Assembly (NCBI GenBank): GCA_028820635.1
Contig: JAPPIG010000100.1
Location: forward strand, 1-64,000
Reading direction: 5' to 3'
DNA: 64,000 nucleotides
DNA from: Candidatus Poribacteria bacterium
GTDB taxonomy: Bacteria > Poribacteria > WGA-4E > WGA-3G
Shown here: positions 34,213 through 42,893 of the stretch, in pieces
Layout of the letters: each line of letters starts with the position of its first letter
Position numbering within the stretch: the first letter of the stretch is position 1
The notes under the pieces: generated by a model
Databases searched by the model: none
What the model saw: only the letters and a program-made list of their open reading frames with translations
Told to the model about the DNA's origin: nothing
Program-made: the position numbers and the translations under genes

Positions 34213-36287
34213 TATGTTCCACCTGCAGTAAATGTGCTGGCACGGTTAGAAAGAAATCCTTCCAGAAGTAAGAGACAAACTGCTAAAATAAGCAATTCAC
34301 CCCAAATTTCTCTCCCATGTCTTTGAATGTCCAGTGCTTCAGTGTCCAATTCACCTGTTTCATTCGTCGAACCGGCTTGGGCGTTGACGCGTTCAGATGC
34401 TTGTTGCAGAGGAATAGCTGTCAAATCGGCTTCAGCAGTTGCGGTATTTACAGCAAAAAAATCTCGTAATAGTCTATCCTGTGCTTTTACATCTACTTGA
34501 TAGATGCCAGGGAGTTCTGTAGACTCAAAACGCAAAGAACCGTCTTCACTAATTGGAACCGCTGTCATGGCATTTTCATCTGATGATTCAAGTCTTTTAA
34601 TCCACGCACGCCCACCAGAATTCTGGGGATAACTGGCTGTATACGCCTCTCCAACGTTTATATTTTTCTGCGTGTTACTTCGCATAACATAAAGCACACT
34701 ATGTTGAAGGAGGGGCAAGAAATATGGATTTACAAGTAGTTCATTATTAGATTGTTGTTGGAGTCCGCAGTTGAAAAATAAAATATGGTTTTTCCCATCA
34801 CGCCGTTCTATGAGAAACGGCGTATCATCCCCAAAACGTGCAATAACAGTTGCATCGGGAGCAGGGGTAACCGTCATACTTTGGTAAAATTGTGGTCCGT
34901 ATTGACCTGAAAGGATGTTCTCTGAAAAAATCTCAAAGATAGGATGCGATTCCGCATATTTGCTGACTTGTTGCGGTATCTGCCAAATAATCGGTTGGCC
35001 GAATTGAGCCGGTATCCAAGATAGGTTGTAATTAGTTGTACTGAAAACAATTATACTTTTCCCTTGACGGACGAACTCACGTAACTGTGCATTAGCCTTT
35101 GTAGAAATTTTTGGAACATCAGCAAGGAGGATAACATCGTATCCTTCAAGTGGAAACGTCTCAAATTCTGCGGGAGTGCACGCTGTGGGTTGTATCATAG
35201 ATGATTGTAATGGTGCTTCTGTCGTTTGTTTGCTTATCAATGGATTCAAAACCAATTTTAGATATTCTGTTTGGTTGCCAACACAAAGCACTCTAATTTC
35301 ACCGAGTGCTTCAAGAGCGAAATATCGCCGATTATCCACATTCAAGCGGTCATCGGTTAACTCAAAAAATCCAGTATGTGTTCCCGGTGTTGAAAAAGTA
35401 TGTGTTAAAGTGGTCACTATTGATTCATCTGCTGTAGCAGAAAATGTCTGTGTTTTCTTTTTCTGGTCTCCCACATAAAAAGTAAGTGTTGTTTGTGCTA
35501 TAGGTGTATCAGAATAATTTCTAATCGTGGTATTCAAGTGAAATGGCAAATCAACGCCGATTAGTTGATGAGAGGGTAGGATTTCTTCAATATTTGTATT
35601 GTGTGGAATTCTTTCACTAACCGGTAAAAGGACAATTCGTGAACCGGATTGATTCGGGATCATTTCCCAATTGTTCCAACCGTTCTGAGCAAAATCGGAT
35701 ATTAAATATAGTTCTTTATTCTGTTGTGTTGACTCAGAGAGAATTTCGTGTGCAAGTTCAACGCTTGGTTGTACATTTGTAGCGCGATAAGATACTTCCG
35801 CGTTTTTAATTGCTGCTATAACACTTTCAACGTCAGGGGTGAGTTGTCGAAAAACAGGTTGTGGAATATCCGACATTAAAATGAGACAGGCAGAATCCCC
35901 ATGTCGAAGTGAACGAAGTACATCAGTTGCTAAGGTTTTTGCTTTATCAAACCAAACACCGTCAACATCTTGATAGCCCATGCTGTAAGAGTTATCTAAA
36001 ACGATGACTACGTCAGTTTTGGCTCGCACCGCAGCAAGAGGTAGGCCAAGGGTGAGAAAGGGACGTGCCAAAGCGAGGGCAATAAGTGCCACAATCAGCA
36101 TCCGCAAAAGCAAGATCAGAAGTTGTTTAAGTTGGAGCCGACGTGCATTTTGGCGATGTGCTGCAACCAAGAACATCAAACTGCTAAAGTCTACAGTCAC
36201 CGCTTGACGGCGGTTCCACAGATGAATAAGCAACGGAATTGCGGCAGCCAATAAGCCAAAAAGAAAAAATGGGTTAAGAAAAGCCAA
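34212..36287 (-). CDS. BatA-like membrane protein with von Willebrand A domain
   Basis: A 691-residue protein. The start is TTG with AGGAG ten bases upstream; it gives the canonical BatA N-terminus 'FLNPFFLFGLLAAAIPLLIH', a first membrane helix followed by 'LWNRR', with the second helix near residues 58-80. The VWA domain (about 90-260) keeps the MIDAS in 'IVLDNSYSMG' (DxSxS). Then comes a 400-residue periplasmic region and a last membrane helix near 665-685. Such proteins occur with MoxR-type ATPases and aerotolerance operons; no MoxR is here. It is coupled to the Omp85 gene, which hints at a role in the envelope. Confidence 0.82.
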   Translation of the reverse strand: MAFLNPFFLFGLLAAAIPLLIHLWNRRQAVTVDFSSLMFLVAAHRQNARRLQLKQLLILLLRMLIVALIALALARPFLTLGLPLAAVRAKTDVVIVLDNSYSMGYQDVDGVWFDKAKTLATDVLRSLRHGDSACLILMSDIPQPVFRQLTPDVESVIAAIKNAEVSYRATNVQPSVELAHEILSESTQQNKELYLISDFAQNGWNNWEMIPNQSGSRIVLLPVSERIPHNTNIEEILPSHQLIGVDLPFHLNTTIRNYSDTPIAQTTLTFYVGDQKKKTQTFSATADESIVTTLTHTFSTPGTHTGFFELTDDRLNVDNRRYFALEALGEIRVLCVGNQTEYLKLVLNPLISKQTTEAPLQSSMIQPTACTPAEFETFPLEGYDVILLADVPKISTKANAQLREFVRQGKSIIVFSTTNYNLSWIPAQFGQPIIWQIPQQVSKYAESHPIFEIFSENILSGQYGPQFYQSMTVTPAPDATVIARFGDDTPFLIERRDGKNHILFFNCGLQQQSNNELLVNPYFLPLLQHSVLYVMRSNTQKNINVGEAYTASYPQNSGGRAWIKRLESSDENAMTAVPISEDGSLRFESTELPGIYQVDVKAQDRLLRDFFAVNTATAEADLTAIPLQQASERVNAQAGSTNETGELDTEALDIQRHGREIWGELLILAVCLLLLEGFLSNRASTFTAGGT

Positions 36288-36369
36288 TCGTAATCTGCTC
36301 CTGTTGCCAGTATACCTGCGAAAGTGATTCTATTTATGGTAGATTTTAGAATTAATTAGGCATTATTCG

Positions 36370-36438
36370 CCTGTAGGAGGGAACTCCGATTCCCGACTAC
36401 AAATGGTTTTAGTCGCGATTCGGAGATCGCTCCTACAG
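36370..36438. repeat. Palindromic intergenic repeat, family TGTAGGAGGGAACTCC, copy 1
   Basis: Arm CCTGTAGGAGGGAACTCCGA (from 36370, reaching CCGAC at 36397) pairs with an arm ending GATCGCTCCTACAGG at 36438. Together they form an imperfect stem of about 28 bp with a short loop. The same element recurs at 42431-42518. It lies between two minus-strand genes, and the other sequence in this 199-base gap shows no gene. Confidence 0.7.
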
Positions 36439-36486
36439 GTAAGGTGTATAATATTTCAATAATTAACCATAGAACTGTTTAAACCC

Positions 36487-37980
36487 TCATTCAACAATAT
36501 CTATTTCAAGCTGATTGAGGGTCCGAAAAACGCCTTCAGTATATTCTACCAACGTCCCAGATTCTAATACATTTCCCTGAAGTTGAATGTGATTCGCATC
36601 AGCGATTACCTGTCCAAACGCTGGATCCATTTGAACCCATTTCCCTACGTACACTTCTGGCCAGAAATGAAAATAAAACGCATCTTTCAAAAAAACTAAT
36701 CCTGAACAGATTCGTGCTGGAATTCCGACTGAACGCGCCATCGCTATCAGCAGGACAGTATGTTCTGTGCAATCCCCAGAAAGCGATTCAAGCGTTTTCA
36801 GTGATGAGTTGAAGCCACCAGTTAATTTTTTTTCAGTAATAGATTTGTGAACCCATTTGCACAACTTTTTTGACGCACGCCAAGAATTTACCTCACCATC
36901 TAAGATTTCCACTGCTTTTGCTCGTATGTCTGGATGAGTTGCCTCAATAAATGCAGTTGCCGTAAGAAAAGTTTGGAGATCAGAATCCTTAACCGGTAAA
37001 TCAACACAATTCTCGTCTTTTACTTCTGGAATTTCAATAGAAAGAGTTCCAGACCGTTCAGAATTCAACTTAAGTTTTTGGTGGTCTCTGGTCATAATAG
37101 CTTCCTTGAGACTGCCTTTTGAGAGTTTTACACTACCAACAAACCGAGATGTCCCAAGTTTTGGTTTTTTGCCTGTAGGGACAATACGAGTTCTTAAAAT
37201 AATATCAACTTCTTCAACTGCATCAAGGGCTGTTTTTCTATCTGTTTTCATTGCTACCATAGATAGTCCCATCATATCTGTCGAGGATTTGTAGGTTGTA
37301 CCATCAGGTGTAACCCACAAACGCGTGTTAATGCCTCCCATCATGTCCATCCTTTGATTAAGGACATAGACGTGTTTTTCTTCAGATTGATAGTTTAAAC
37401 TTGATTCTTCTAAAACGCTGAGTTCCGTTTTTATGGATTGCAGTAGATCGAAACTAAAGGTATTGTAGTTGAGTTTTTCACCAATTTTCATTTGGTCTTT
37501 GGATAACAAAAAGTTTACTGCTACAGCATCAGAGATCGTATTTTCAGGAACGGGAATTTCTGATTCCGTTGTTTGACCGTTCAGAGTTATCGTGATGTAT
37601 GCCACACCATCTTGAATTTTTCCCTCAACTTGCTTGAGTCCTGATTCATTAGAAGTTGAGACAAAATAGCGAGGCATAAAATTGGAATCCAAGTACTCAA
37701 TGCGGTTTATCTCCATTTTCATGTCATTCCCAAACCCTTTAAACTGCATCACCATATCCATTCTACTTCGAATCATTTCTTTACCTTGATACTCGGCTTT
37801 TTCCAAAAATATATGCATGTGTCCTATTTTCATGCCCATTATGGTAAGGTCATACCAGTGTTCTTCAGGCTGTTTTAACATTTCTTCAAATTTCAATTGT
37901 TCAGTCTCCGCAGCTTCGCCGATCGAGCATAAAACCGTCAATAATAGCGTAGATATCCAGACAAATTGTGATAATTTCAT
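36487..37980 (-). CDS. Secreted transglutaminase-like protein
   Basis: A 497-residue protein with a signal peptide (about 5-23) and AAGGAAA before the ATG. The N-terminal 250 residues are beta-rich ('DLTIMGMKIGHMHIFLEKAE' at residue about 44 resembles DUF3108-like domains). The C-terminal transglutaminase core has all catalytic elements: Cys in 'SGDCTEHTVLL' near residue 402, His in 'FHFWPEVYVG' near 437 and Asp in 'MDPAFG' near 451. Family members act as peptidases or cross-linkers in the cell envelope. Substrate unknown. No ATP-grasp or MoxR partner is adjacent. Confidence 0.82.
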   Translation of the reverse strand: MKLSQFVWISTLLLTVLCSIGEAAETEQLKFEEMLKQPEEHWYDLTIMGMKIGHMHIFLEKAEYQGKEMIRSRMDMVMQFKGFGNDMKMEINRIEYLDSNFMPRYFVSTSNESGLKQVEGKIQDGVAYITITLNGQTTESEIPVPENTISDAVAVNFLLSKDQMKIGEKLNYNTFSFDLLQSIKTELSVLEESSLNYQSEEKHVYVLNQRMDMMGGINTRLWVTPDGTTYKSSTDMMGLSMVAMKTDRKTALDAVEEVDIILRTRIVPTGKKPKLGTSRFVGSVKLSKGSLKEAIMTRDHQKLKLNSERSGTLSIEIPEVKDENCVDLPVKDSDLQTFLTATAFIEATHPDIRAKAVEILDGEVNSWRASKKLCKWVHKSITEKKLTGGFNSSLKTLESLSGDCTEHTVLLIAMARSVGIPARICSGLVFLKDAFYFHFWPEVYVGKWVQMDPAFGQVIADANHIQLQGNVLESGTLVEYTEGVFRTLNQLEIDIVE

Positions 37981-38040
37981 AGTTATTTTCCTTAAATAAA
38001 TTGAATTTGGTTTTCAAATTTGTTCCTATATTTCACTCAA

Positions 38041-38637
38041 TTAAGTCAAAGTTGCCATCGCAACAGTATGTGTGTTTCGTTGTTTAACCTTCTGATAGTT
38101 TCCAAAAACTTCCATAAAATTGCGTTTGATGAATTTTCGTAGTCCAGAAATCGTTACAACGTACAGTCTTCCATTCTGTTTAAGATGTCGCTTTGCATCT
38201 ATAAAAAATTTCTGCAGAAGTTCTTTACCAACATTGGCAGGTAGGTTAGAAGCAATAACATCAAATTGAACCTCAGGCAGATGACTAAACCCATTGCTTA
38301 AAAGGACATGACAATTTGAGAGTTGATTCTGTTTCACATTTTTGCGTGCATATTCTACTGCGACAAAATCTTTGTCCACCATGTAGACATCTGCCGTTTC
38401 TTTACACTTTGCCATAGACACACCAATGGCACCGTACCCACATCCGAGGTCAAGACATGTGTCGTCTTGTTCAATTTCCAACAACTCAATCAACATTTGT
38501 GTGCCTGTGTCTACTGCTTTTGGTGAAAATAGTCCCCATGTGGTGGTAAAGGTAAGGTCGAATCCGCGCAATTTTGTTTCAAAGGTCATTTCCGATTGTT
38601 TATCTGATGTCATACTTAGGAGTTGTGCTTCTACCAC
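38041..38637 (-). CDS. RsmC/MTS-type SAM-dependent methyltransferase
   Basis: A 198-residue methyltransferase of the small MTS-domain family. 'FSPKAVDTGTQMLIELL' precedes motif I 'CLDLGCGYGAIGVSMA' near residue 57; then 'YMVDKDFVAVEYARKN' (acidic residue binding the ribose) and 'FDVIASNLPANVGKE' near residue 132. In RsmC-like guanine-N2 enzymes the last motif is NPPFH; here it reads NLPAN, so the base-stacking residue is missing. The GTG start overlaps the stop codon of the dehydrogenase gene upstream (GTGGTAG), so translation is coupled. The likely substrate is rRNA, but this is not certain. Confidence 0.78.
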   Translation of the reverse strand: MVEAQLLSMTSDKQSEMTFETKLRGFDLTFTTTWGLFSPKAVDTGTQMLIELLEIEQDDTCLDLGCGYGAIGVSMAKCKETADVYMVDKDFVAVEYARKNVKQNQLSNCHVLLSNGFSHLPEVQFDVIASNLPANVGKELLQKFFIDAKRHLKQNGRLYVVTISGLRKFIKRNFMEVFGNYQKVKQRNTHTVAMATLT

Positions 38638-39590
38638 TTAATCAATACACCGAGTGTATCTCCGGGTGTATTCCATAGCAGGTCAAAGGCTGCTTTCGCT
38701 TCTGTATATTGAAAACGATGCGTAATCATTTCAGATGCGCGGATGTCACCGTTCTGTATTTTTTGTAGCGCACGGGCAGCAATATTTGCGCGTGGTTCAT
38801 CAGTAAGGATGCCAGCAACAAGCCGTTTGCTCATCATCTTTGACGAATGTAAAGGGAGCGGTTTTTGTTGGTAGAGTGCAATGAGTTGAATGATTCCGTA
38901 TTGACGCACCATATCCTGTGCTTGTTCAAACGACTTAACGCCTGCATGCCCACCGACACAGTCTATTACCAAGTCAGCACCTTTCCCATCGGTGAGACGC
39001 CGAACTGCTTGGATAGGATCCTCCTCTTCAGCATTTATTGACACATCAGCACCGAGTTTGAGTGAAAGATCGCATCGTAACGGCAGTGCATCTATAGTGA
39101 TAATCCGTTCGGGGGAATAACTACGCACGACCTGCATCATCAAACTGCCAACTAAACCTTGCCCCAAAACAACGACTGTATCACCCTCTTTTACACCTGA
39201 TGAGTCTGCCCAAGCAACAGAACTGGTTGCAAGTGGTAGCAAAGTTCCTCCTTCAAAACTGACATCTTCAGGAAGTGAAACGATGCGCCCATCAGTTGCG
39301 TTCGGTTCAGCAATTACATATTCGGCATGTGGTGCCACAACCATTACCCTATCACCAACATCATAATTCGTAACTTGATCTCCGACAGCATCCACAGTGC
39401 CTGTAAGGGAGTATCCCATAATTGACGGAGAAACCGCTTCTTCAAGAATATATCGTCTGAAAAGTTCAGAACCACGACTGATTAAGGTTGTATCTGTTTT
39501 TACCCGAATTTGGTTTGTGCTTATATCTGGAATCGGCACCTCTTCTAATTGGATATTGCCGAAGCCTTCTGGTTTGGTTACCCGAAACAT
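38631..39590 (-). CDS. Zinc-free medium-chain dehydrogenase/reductase
   Basis: A 319-residue MDR-superfamily protein. The N-terminal GroES-like domain has 'MGYSLTGTVDAVGDQVTNYD' and 'VGDRVMVVAPHAEYV'. The Rossmann domain has 'VVLGQGLVGSLMMQVV' near residue 144 and 'GADLVIDCVGGHAG'. The position that usually holds the catalytic zinc ligand Cys reads 'TLISRGSEL' (Ser), and the four-Cys structural zinc lobe is missing. It is therefore likely a zinc-independent reductase, similar in outline to BchC-like dehydrogenases. Substrate unknown. It overlaps the methyltransferase downstream. Confidence 0.85.
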   Translation of the reverse strand: MFRVTKPEGFGNIQLEEVPIPDISTNQIRVKTDTTLISRGSELFRRYILEEAVSPSIMGYSLTGTVDAVGDQVTNYDVGDRVMVVAPHAEYVIAEPNATDGRIVSLPEDVSFEGGTLLPLATSSVAWADSSGVKEGDTVVVLGQGLVGSLMMQVVRSYSPERIITIDALPLRCDLSLKLGADVSINAEEEDPIQAVRRLTDGKGADLVIDCVGGHAGVKSFEQAQDMVRQYGIIQLIALYQQKPLPLHSSKMMSKRLVAGILTDEPRANIAARALQKIQNGDIRASEMITHRFQYTEAKAAFDLLWNTPGDTLGVLIKW

Positions 39591-39635
39591 GTTCTAATCT
39601 CCAAAGTTTTTCCTGTCAGGGAATGGAATAAAGTA

Positions 39636-41018
39636 TTATCCTTTCTGTTGTAAACGCTTTACTAAATCTTCACGACTAATAGGTTTATTTAAATCCATTA
39701 AATAGATGTGGAAGTTATCGCTTCTATCGGAAACAAAAGCTATGTAACGCCCGTCAGATGAAAATGTCGGTTGAATAGACCTGCCGATGTCGTTTGTGAT
39801 TCTACGTTCATTTTTCCCGTCAGTATCAATAAGGTGAATTTCCCAATCCGCATCTCTTGCTGATACATACGCTATTGTTTTTCCATCGGGCGACACTGTA
39901 GGATTGTAACAATCGTAGCGATTTGGATTAAAATGTTTTTCATTTTGACCATCAATCTCCATTGTATAGAGTTGGTGCACGTCATTTCGTGAGGAAACAA
40001 ACACAATGCGTTTCCCGTTTGGAAAGAAGGCGGGACTTCCTTCGTCAGTTTCATTGTGTGTAAGACGTTTTGGTTTGATTTTTTCTGGCGTGATTTGTGC
40101 AAGGTTGAGACCGTTTAAATCAAGAAGATATAATTCCAAATTTCCATCAGTATTTGATTCGTAGACAATTTGATTGCCTGAAGGAGAGGAACGTGGGACG
40201 CGTACACCGAAACTGATTGGAATAACGGAACGAGTGATCTTGCTGTGGATATGTGTTACGTTGAAACCTGTATAAATAGGAGTTGAACCACTACTTTGAA
40301 GGACTATTTTAACTTCTCTTGATGATTTGGGTTCACTGCTATAGAATATATGATTCGGAGTTTTTAAAAATGCTGGTGAGTCGTCATTAAAATCTGTCGA
40401 GTAGGTTACACGACGTTGAATCCGTCCGTTCAAATCCATGAAATAAATTTCGCCATTATCAAGACGAAAAGAGGCAAAGGCTATTTGTGTGCTATCTGGG
40501 GAGAAGATAGGTGAATAGTTATCGGAATTACCACGCGTAAGCTGTTTTGTCTTATAACTATCTCCCGCCAGTTCTATAATTTTTTGCAAGACCTTGGAGT
40601 CTGAAGTGCCTCTTTGAACAATGTTGAGTATACGAAATGCAGAATCTCTATCACCAAAGATGAGATAGGTACGTGCCAATTCAAGTCGAGCATCAATCCT
40701 TTTTTCTGGTTGCCCAGTATAAAACTGCGAGGCTTTTTGAAACTGTTCAATCGCATCGTTATGACGCCCTAATTCATTATACGCTTTTCCAAGCAGCATC
40801 CGCGCTCTTGGATTTTTAGGGTCTGTCTCAATAAAAGCCTCCAATTTTCCCGCAGCCTCTCGTGGCATACCAGAATGGATAAGTGCTTCGATTTTGTTCA
40901 AGGTGTCATTTTGACACCCCAGAATTACCAGTATAACAAAAAATAAACTGCAGGAAAAAATAAATGTGCAATTCAGTTTTGCTTTTCGGGTTGCTCTTAA
41001 CATATCGAGCCAATCCAT
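39636..41018 (-). CDS. Lipoprotein with TPR repeats and TolB-like propeller
   Basis: 460 residues from the ATG at 41018 (the longer frame from a TTG lacks support). A lipobox 'ILGC' places the lipid-bearing Cys at 35. TPR-type helices follow (about 40-150: 'EAFIETDPKNPRARMLLGKA', 'GRHNDAIEQFQKA'). Then come about seven PD40/WD40-like TolB repeats with the phrases 'SPIFSPDSTQIAFAS', 'DGKTIAYVSARDADWEIHLI' and 'FSSDGRYIAFVS'. It is likely an envelope scaffold facing the periplasm, analogous to TolB, though Pal and TolA are not near. The minus-strand neighbours on both sides look unrelated. Confidence 0.8.
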   Translation of the reverse strand: MDWLDMLRATRKAKLNCTFIFSCSLFFVILVILGCQNDTLNKIEALIHSGMPREAAGKLEAFIETDPKNPRARMLLGKAYNELGRHNDAIEQFQKASQFYTGQPEKRIDARLELARTYLIFGDRDSAFRILNIVQRGTSDSKVLQKIIELAGDSYKTKQLTRGNSDNYSPIFSPDSTQIAFASFRLDNGEIYFMDLNGRIQRRVTYSTDFNDDSPAFLKTPNHIFYSSEPKSSREVKIVLQSSGSTPIYTGFNVTHIHSKITRSVIPISFGVRVPRSSPSGNQIVYESNTDGNLELYLLDLNGLNLAQITPEKIKPKRLTHNETDEGSPAFFPNGKRIVFVSSRNDVHQLYTMEIDGQNEKHFNPNRYDCYNPTVSPDGKTIAYVSARDADWEIHLIDTDGKNERRITNDIGRSIQPTFSSDGRYIAFVSDRSDNFHIYLMDLNKPISREDLVKRLQQKG

Positions 41019-41037
41019 TGTAGTATAGTAACACTTC

Positions 41038-41066
41038 AATATAATTGATATTTAGTTTTTTTCAAA
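41038..41066 (-). promoter_or_regulatory. Promoter of the TPR/TolB-like lipoprotein gene
   Basis: Minus strand TTTGAA, 17-base spacer, TATATT. It predicts a leader of only about 13 bases before the ATG at 41018. Confidence 0.4.
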
Positions 41067-41096
41067 CTGGGGGATGTGTCACAGAAATTCCAGGTT

Positions 41097-41570
41097 CTAA
41101 TCCGTCTCTAACATGTCTATGGTGGATTTACGCCTACCACGCCATCCGTTACTTACCGCATATATCCAACATACTATTGCCTGTATAGACGAAGTAACTT
41201 TTAGAATCCAAGAAGGACGAAACATTAATTTTTTTCCACTATCAAGTGTCCAAAGATGAATAGAACCTTCGGAATCTGTTTCCGTATTTGTCTTATCATT
41301 TGTCTGAGTTTCAGCTGGCGCAACGGGCTGAAATCGGATTAAATCTTGCCATCCCCTGACCGGATAGGAATTGATATAGAAGATAGCAATTGCCGAGACA
41401 AAAACAAATAAAATTATGCAACCTTTAACGAATTGCCCCAAATATATTTGTCCAAGTCCGGGGAGAAGTGCTGATAATACCATCGCAGAATAAGAACGAG
41501 TTGGAACGGATGGATCTTGTTTCTCTGCAGAAATGTCGTCTGAGCGAATATCAGATGTCGATTCTTGCAT
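41097..41570 (-). CDS. Small membrane protein with TM2-like motif
   Basis: About 157 residues from the ATG at 41570 (a TTG one codon earlier is possible). The first 25 residues are polar. A membrane hairpin follows: 'LSALLPGLGQIYLGQFVKG' (the GLGQIY turn is typical of TM2-like small proteins) and 'IILFVFVSAIAIFYIN'. An 80-residue polar, Thr/Glu-rich segment and a third hydrophobic stretch 'SSIQAIVCWIYAVSNGW' near residue 135 complete it. It starts four bases after the stop of the EamA-like gene, so the two share a transcript. Function unknown. Confidence 0.65.
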   Translation of the reverse strand: MQESTSDIRSDDISAEKQDPSVPTRSYSAMVLSALLPGLGQIYLGQFVKGCIILFVFVSAIAIFYINSYPVRGWQDLIRFQPVAPAETQTNDKTNTETDSEGSIHLWTLDSGKKLMFRPSWILKVTSSIQAIVCWIYAVSNGWRGRRKSTIDMLETD

Positions 41571-41573
41571 CAA

Positions 41574-41939
41574 TTAAGTTTCTCCTTGCGCAACAAGATA
41601 AACACCGATACAGATAATAATCGCCCCAATTATGCGAACTCTGGGAATAGATTCTTTGAAGAACAACCATGAAAATGGTATTGTCAGGACATATCCTAAA
41701 CTCAACATTGGGTAGGCGATACTCAGTTTAACTCGCGAAAGAATGACGAGCCAGACGAATGTTGTGAAACCGTAGATCGAAATACCGCCAATCACATAGG
41801 GATTCAAGATGACTTGTGTTAATTTCGGGACCAATTCACGAAATTTGATTACTCCGACCTTACTGACTCCCTGTTTTAGTAAGATTTGTCCCATGACTGT
41901 TAATAAAACATTGAAAAAAAGCAATATATAGTCTTTCAT
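41574..41939 (-). CDS. EamA/SMR-type small transporter
   Basis: 121 residues with four membrane helices, the size of EmrE-type or half-EamA transporters: 'YILLFFNVLLTVMGQILLKQ', 'VIGGISIYGFTTFVWLVIL', 'IAYPMLSLGYVLTIPFSWLF', 'IIGAIIICIGVYLVAQGE'. The 'YP.L.LGYVL..P.SWL.F.E' pattern is common to the undecaprenyl-phosphate-aminoarabinose flippase and related proteins. I chose the internal ATG (41939) rather than 42005: the upstream 22 codons run into the dispersed repeat, and a strong promoter's -10 box lies inside them. It probably works as a dimer; substrate unknown. Confidence 0.75.
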   Translation of the reverse strand: MKDYILLFFNVLLTVMGQILLKQGVSKVGVIKFRELVPKLTQVILNPYVIGGISIYGFTTFVWLVILSRVKLSIAYPMLSLGYVLTIPFSWLFFKESIPRVRIIGAIIICIGVYLVAQGET

Positions 41940-41945
41940 ACCACT

Positions 41946-41974
41946 ATTATACCACATGTGGAAGTGTTTTGCAA
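41946..41974 (-). promoter_or_regulatory. Promoter that implies a leaderless mRNA
   Basis: Minus strand TTGCAA, 17-base spacer, extended -10 TGGTATAAT. The seventh base after the -10 box is the A of the ATG at 41939, and there is no ribosome-binding site in between. Confidence 0.6.
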
Positions 41975-41992
41975 TTTTGGCAGACATAAATT

Positions 41993-42816
41993 CAGAGGCA
42001 TTCAATTGTCGATATATTATCCGTTTGAGTTATGAAGTAGCAATTCGTTGATGCTGCTACCGCAATGTGGAAATTGCTGCTCCTCAAAAGTTACCATTTG
42101 GTAACTTTTTTGATACCGTGGTATCTTTTTGAAAATTGCCCTAAACTCAGTATCTGATTGGGTTTAGAAAGGGTTTTTTGTTAAGGTATTAATTTTTAAT
42201 TTCGGACTTACGCAACTTTTACGATTTTTCAATAATTATGGTGAAATTGGTATAATTTTCAGCAACATGCTTAGTTTTCAGTGCGCTTGCAATTTGTTGG
42301 ATTCTCTGCCGTTTTTTGCCAAGTAATTTCAAAATTCTCACCTATATGTTTTGCTCAAGATTTTGGTCTGGTTCTATTAGAGCGTATCTCATAAATAGGA
42401 TTTGTTGGTTCGTTATCAGTTGTATCTCTTTGTAGGAGGGAACTCCGATTCCCGACAGGTCGCGATTCGGAGATCGAAATCAACGGTATGAATGCCATTT
42501 AGGCATTCACCGCCTACAAGGTTTTGAAATCGGGCTTTCAAAGCCCTCCAACTATTTATGAGATAGGTTGTAGTGTTTAGGATCGTTTTTGTTTTTCTAA
42601 CTGATATTATACCTTTGTTATTAGGTGAAAATCAGAAGTTTTTGTTGTTGCCGGCCAATAGATATCCAATATATTTACAATAAGTTTGTTTAAAAAATTG
42701 AGTTGACGCGTTTTTTGCATTTCGGTTGAATGCGTATTTTGTTTTCCGCATCTGGGAGGATGGTGAGTTTGGCGTTTTGGTAAGGAAGAAATCATGGGAG
42801 AATTGAATGGCTCTGA
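41993..42816. repeat. Dispersed non-coding repeat, copy B
   Basis: This gap of about 950 bases holds no convincing gene. It repeats, in order and orientation, blocks of the copy at 10087-10680: AGAGGCATTCAATT (41994-42007), AAAAGTTACCATTTGGTAAC (42087-42106) and the following partial palindrome, ACTCAGTATCTG, CTGATATTATACC (42601), AATAGATATCCAATATATT (42657-42675) and GAGAATTGAATGGCTCTG (42799-42816). It is longer than copy A, partly because it has picked up the palindromic element at 42431-42518. Confidence 0.7.
42431..42518. repeat. Palindromic intergenic repeat, family TGTAGGAGGGAACTCC, copy 2
   Basis: The same left arm as at 36370 (TGTAGGAGGGAACTCCGATT...) and the same right-arm start (GTCGCGATTCGGAGATCG, 42459-42476). 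The end of the right arm is interrupted by a small second hairpin, GAATGCC (42490-42496) against GGCATTC (42502-42508), before the closing CCTACA. It sits inside the larger dispersed repeat. Confidence 0.7.
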
Positions 42817-42893
42817 CACAAATTCAGAATCGTTCAAATTTCTGTTGCTTTTTGTTTAAGAAATCGTTACAATTTTTAGACAAGGAGGAGACT

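Noticed and set aside
41940..42005. N-terminal extension of the EamA/SMR protein
   Set aside because: Runs through a promoter and into the dispersed repeat; transporter homology begins at 41939.
42607..42837. 76-codon minus-strand open frame
   Set aside because: Counterpart of the 10498-10707 frame in repeat copy B; same reasons.
42807..42893. N-terminal extension of the PhyH protein
   Set aside because: Begins in the dispersed repeat and an ideal ribosome site precedes the internal ATG at 42894.
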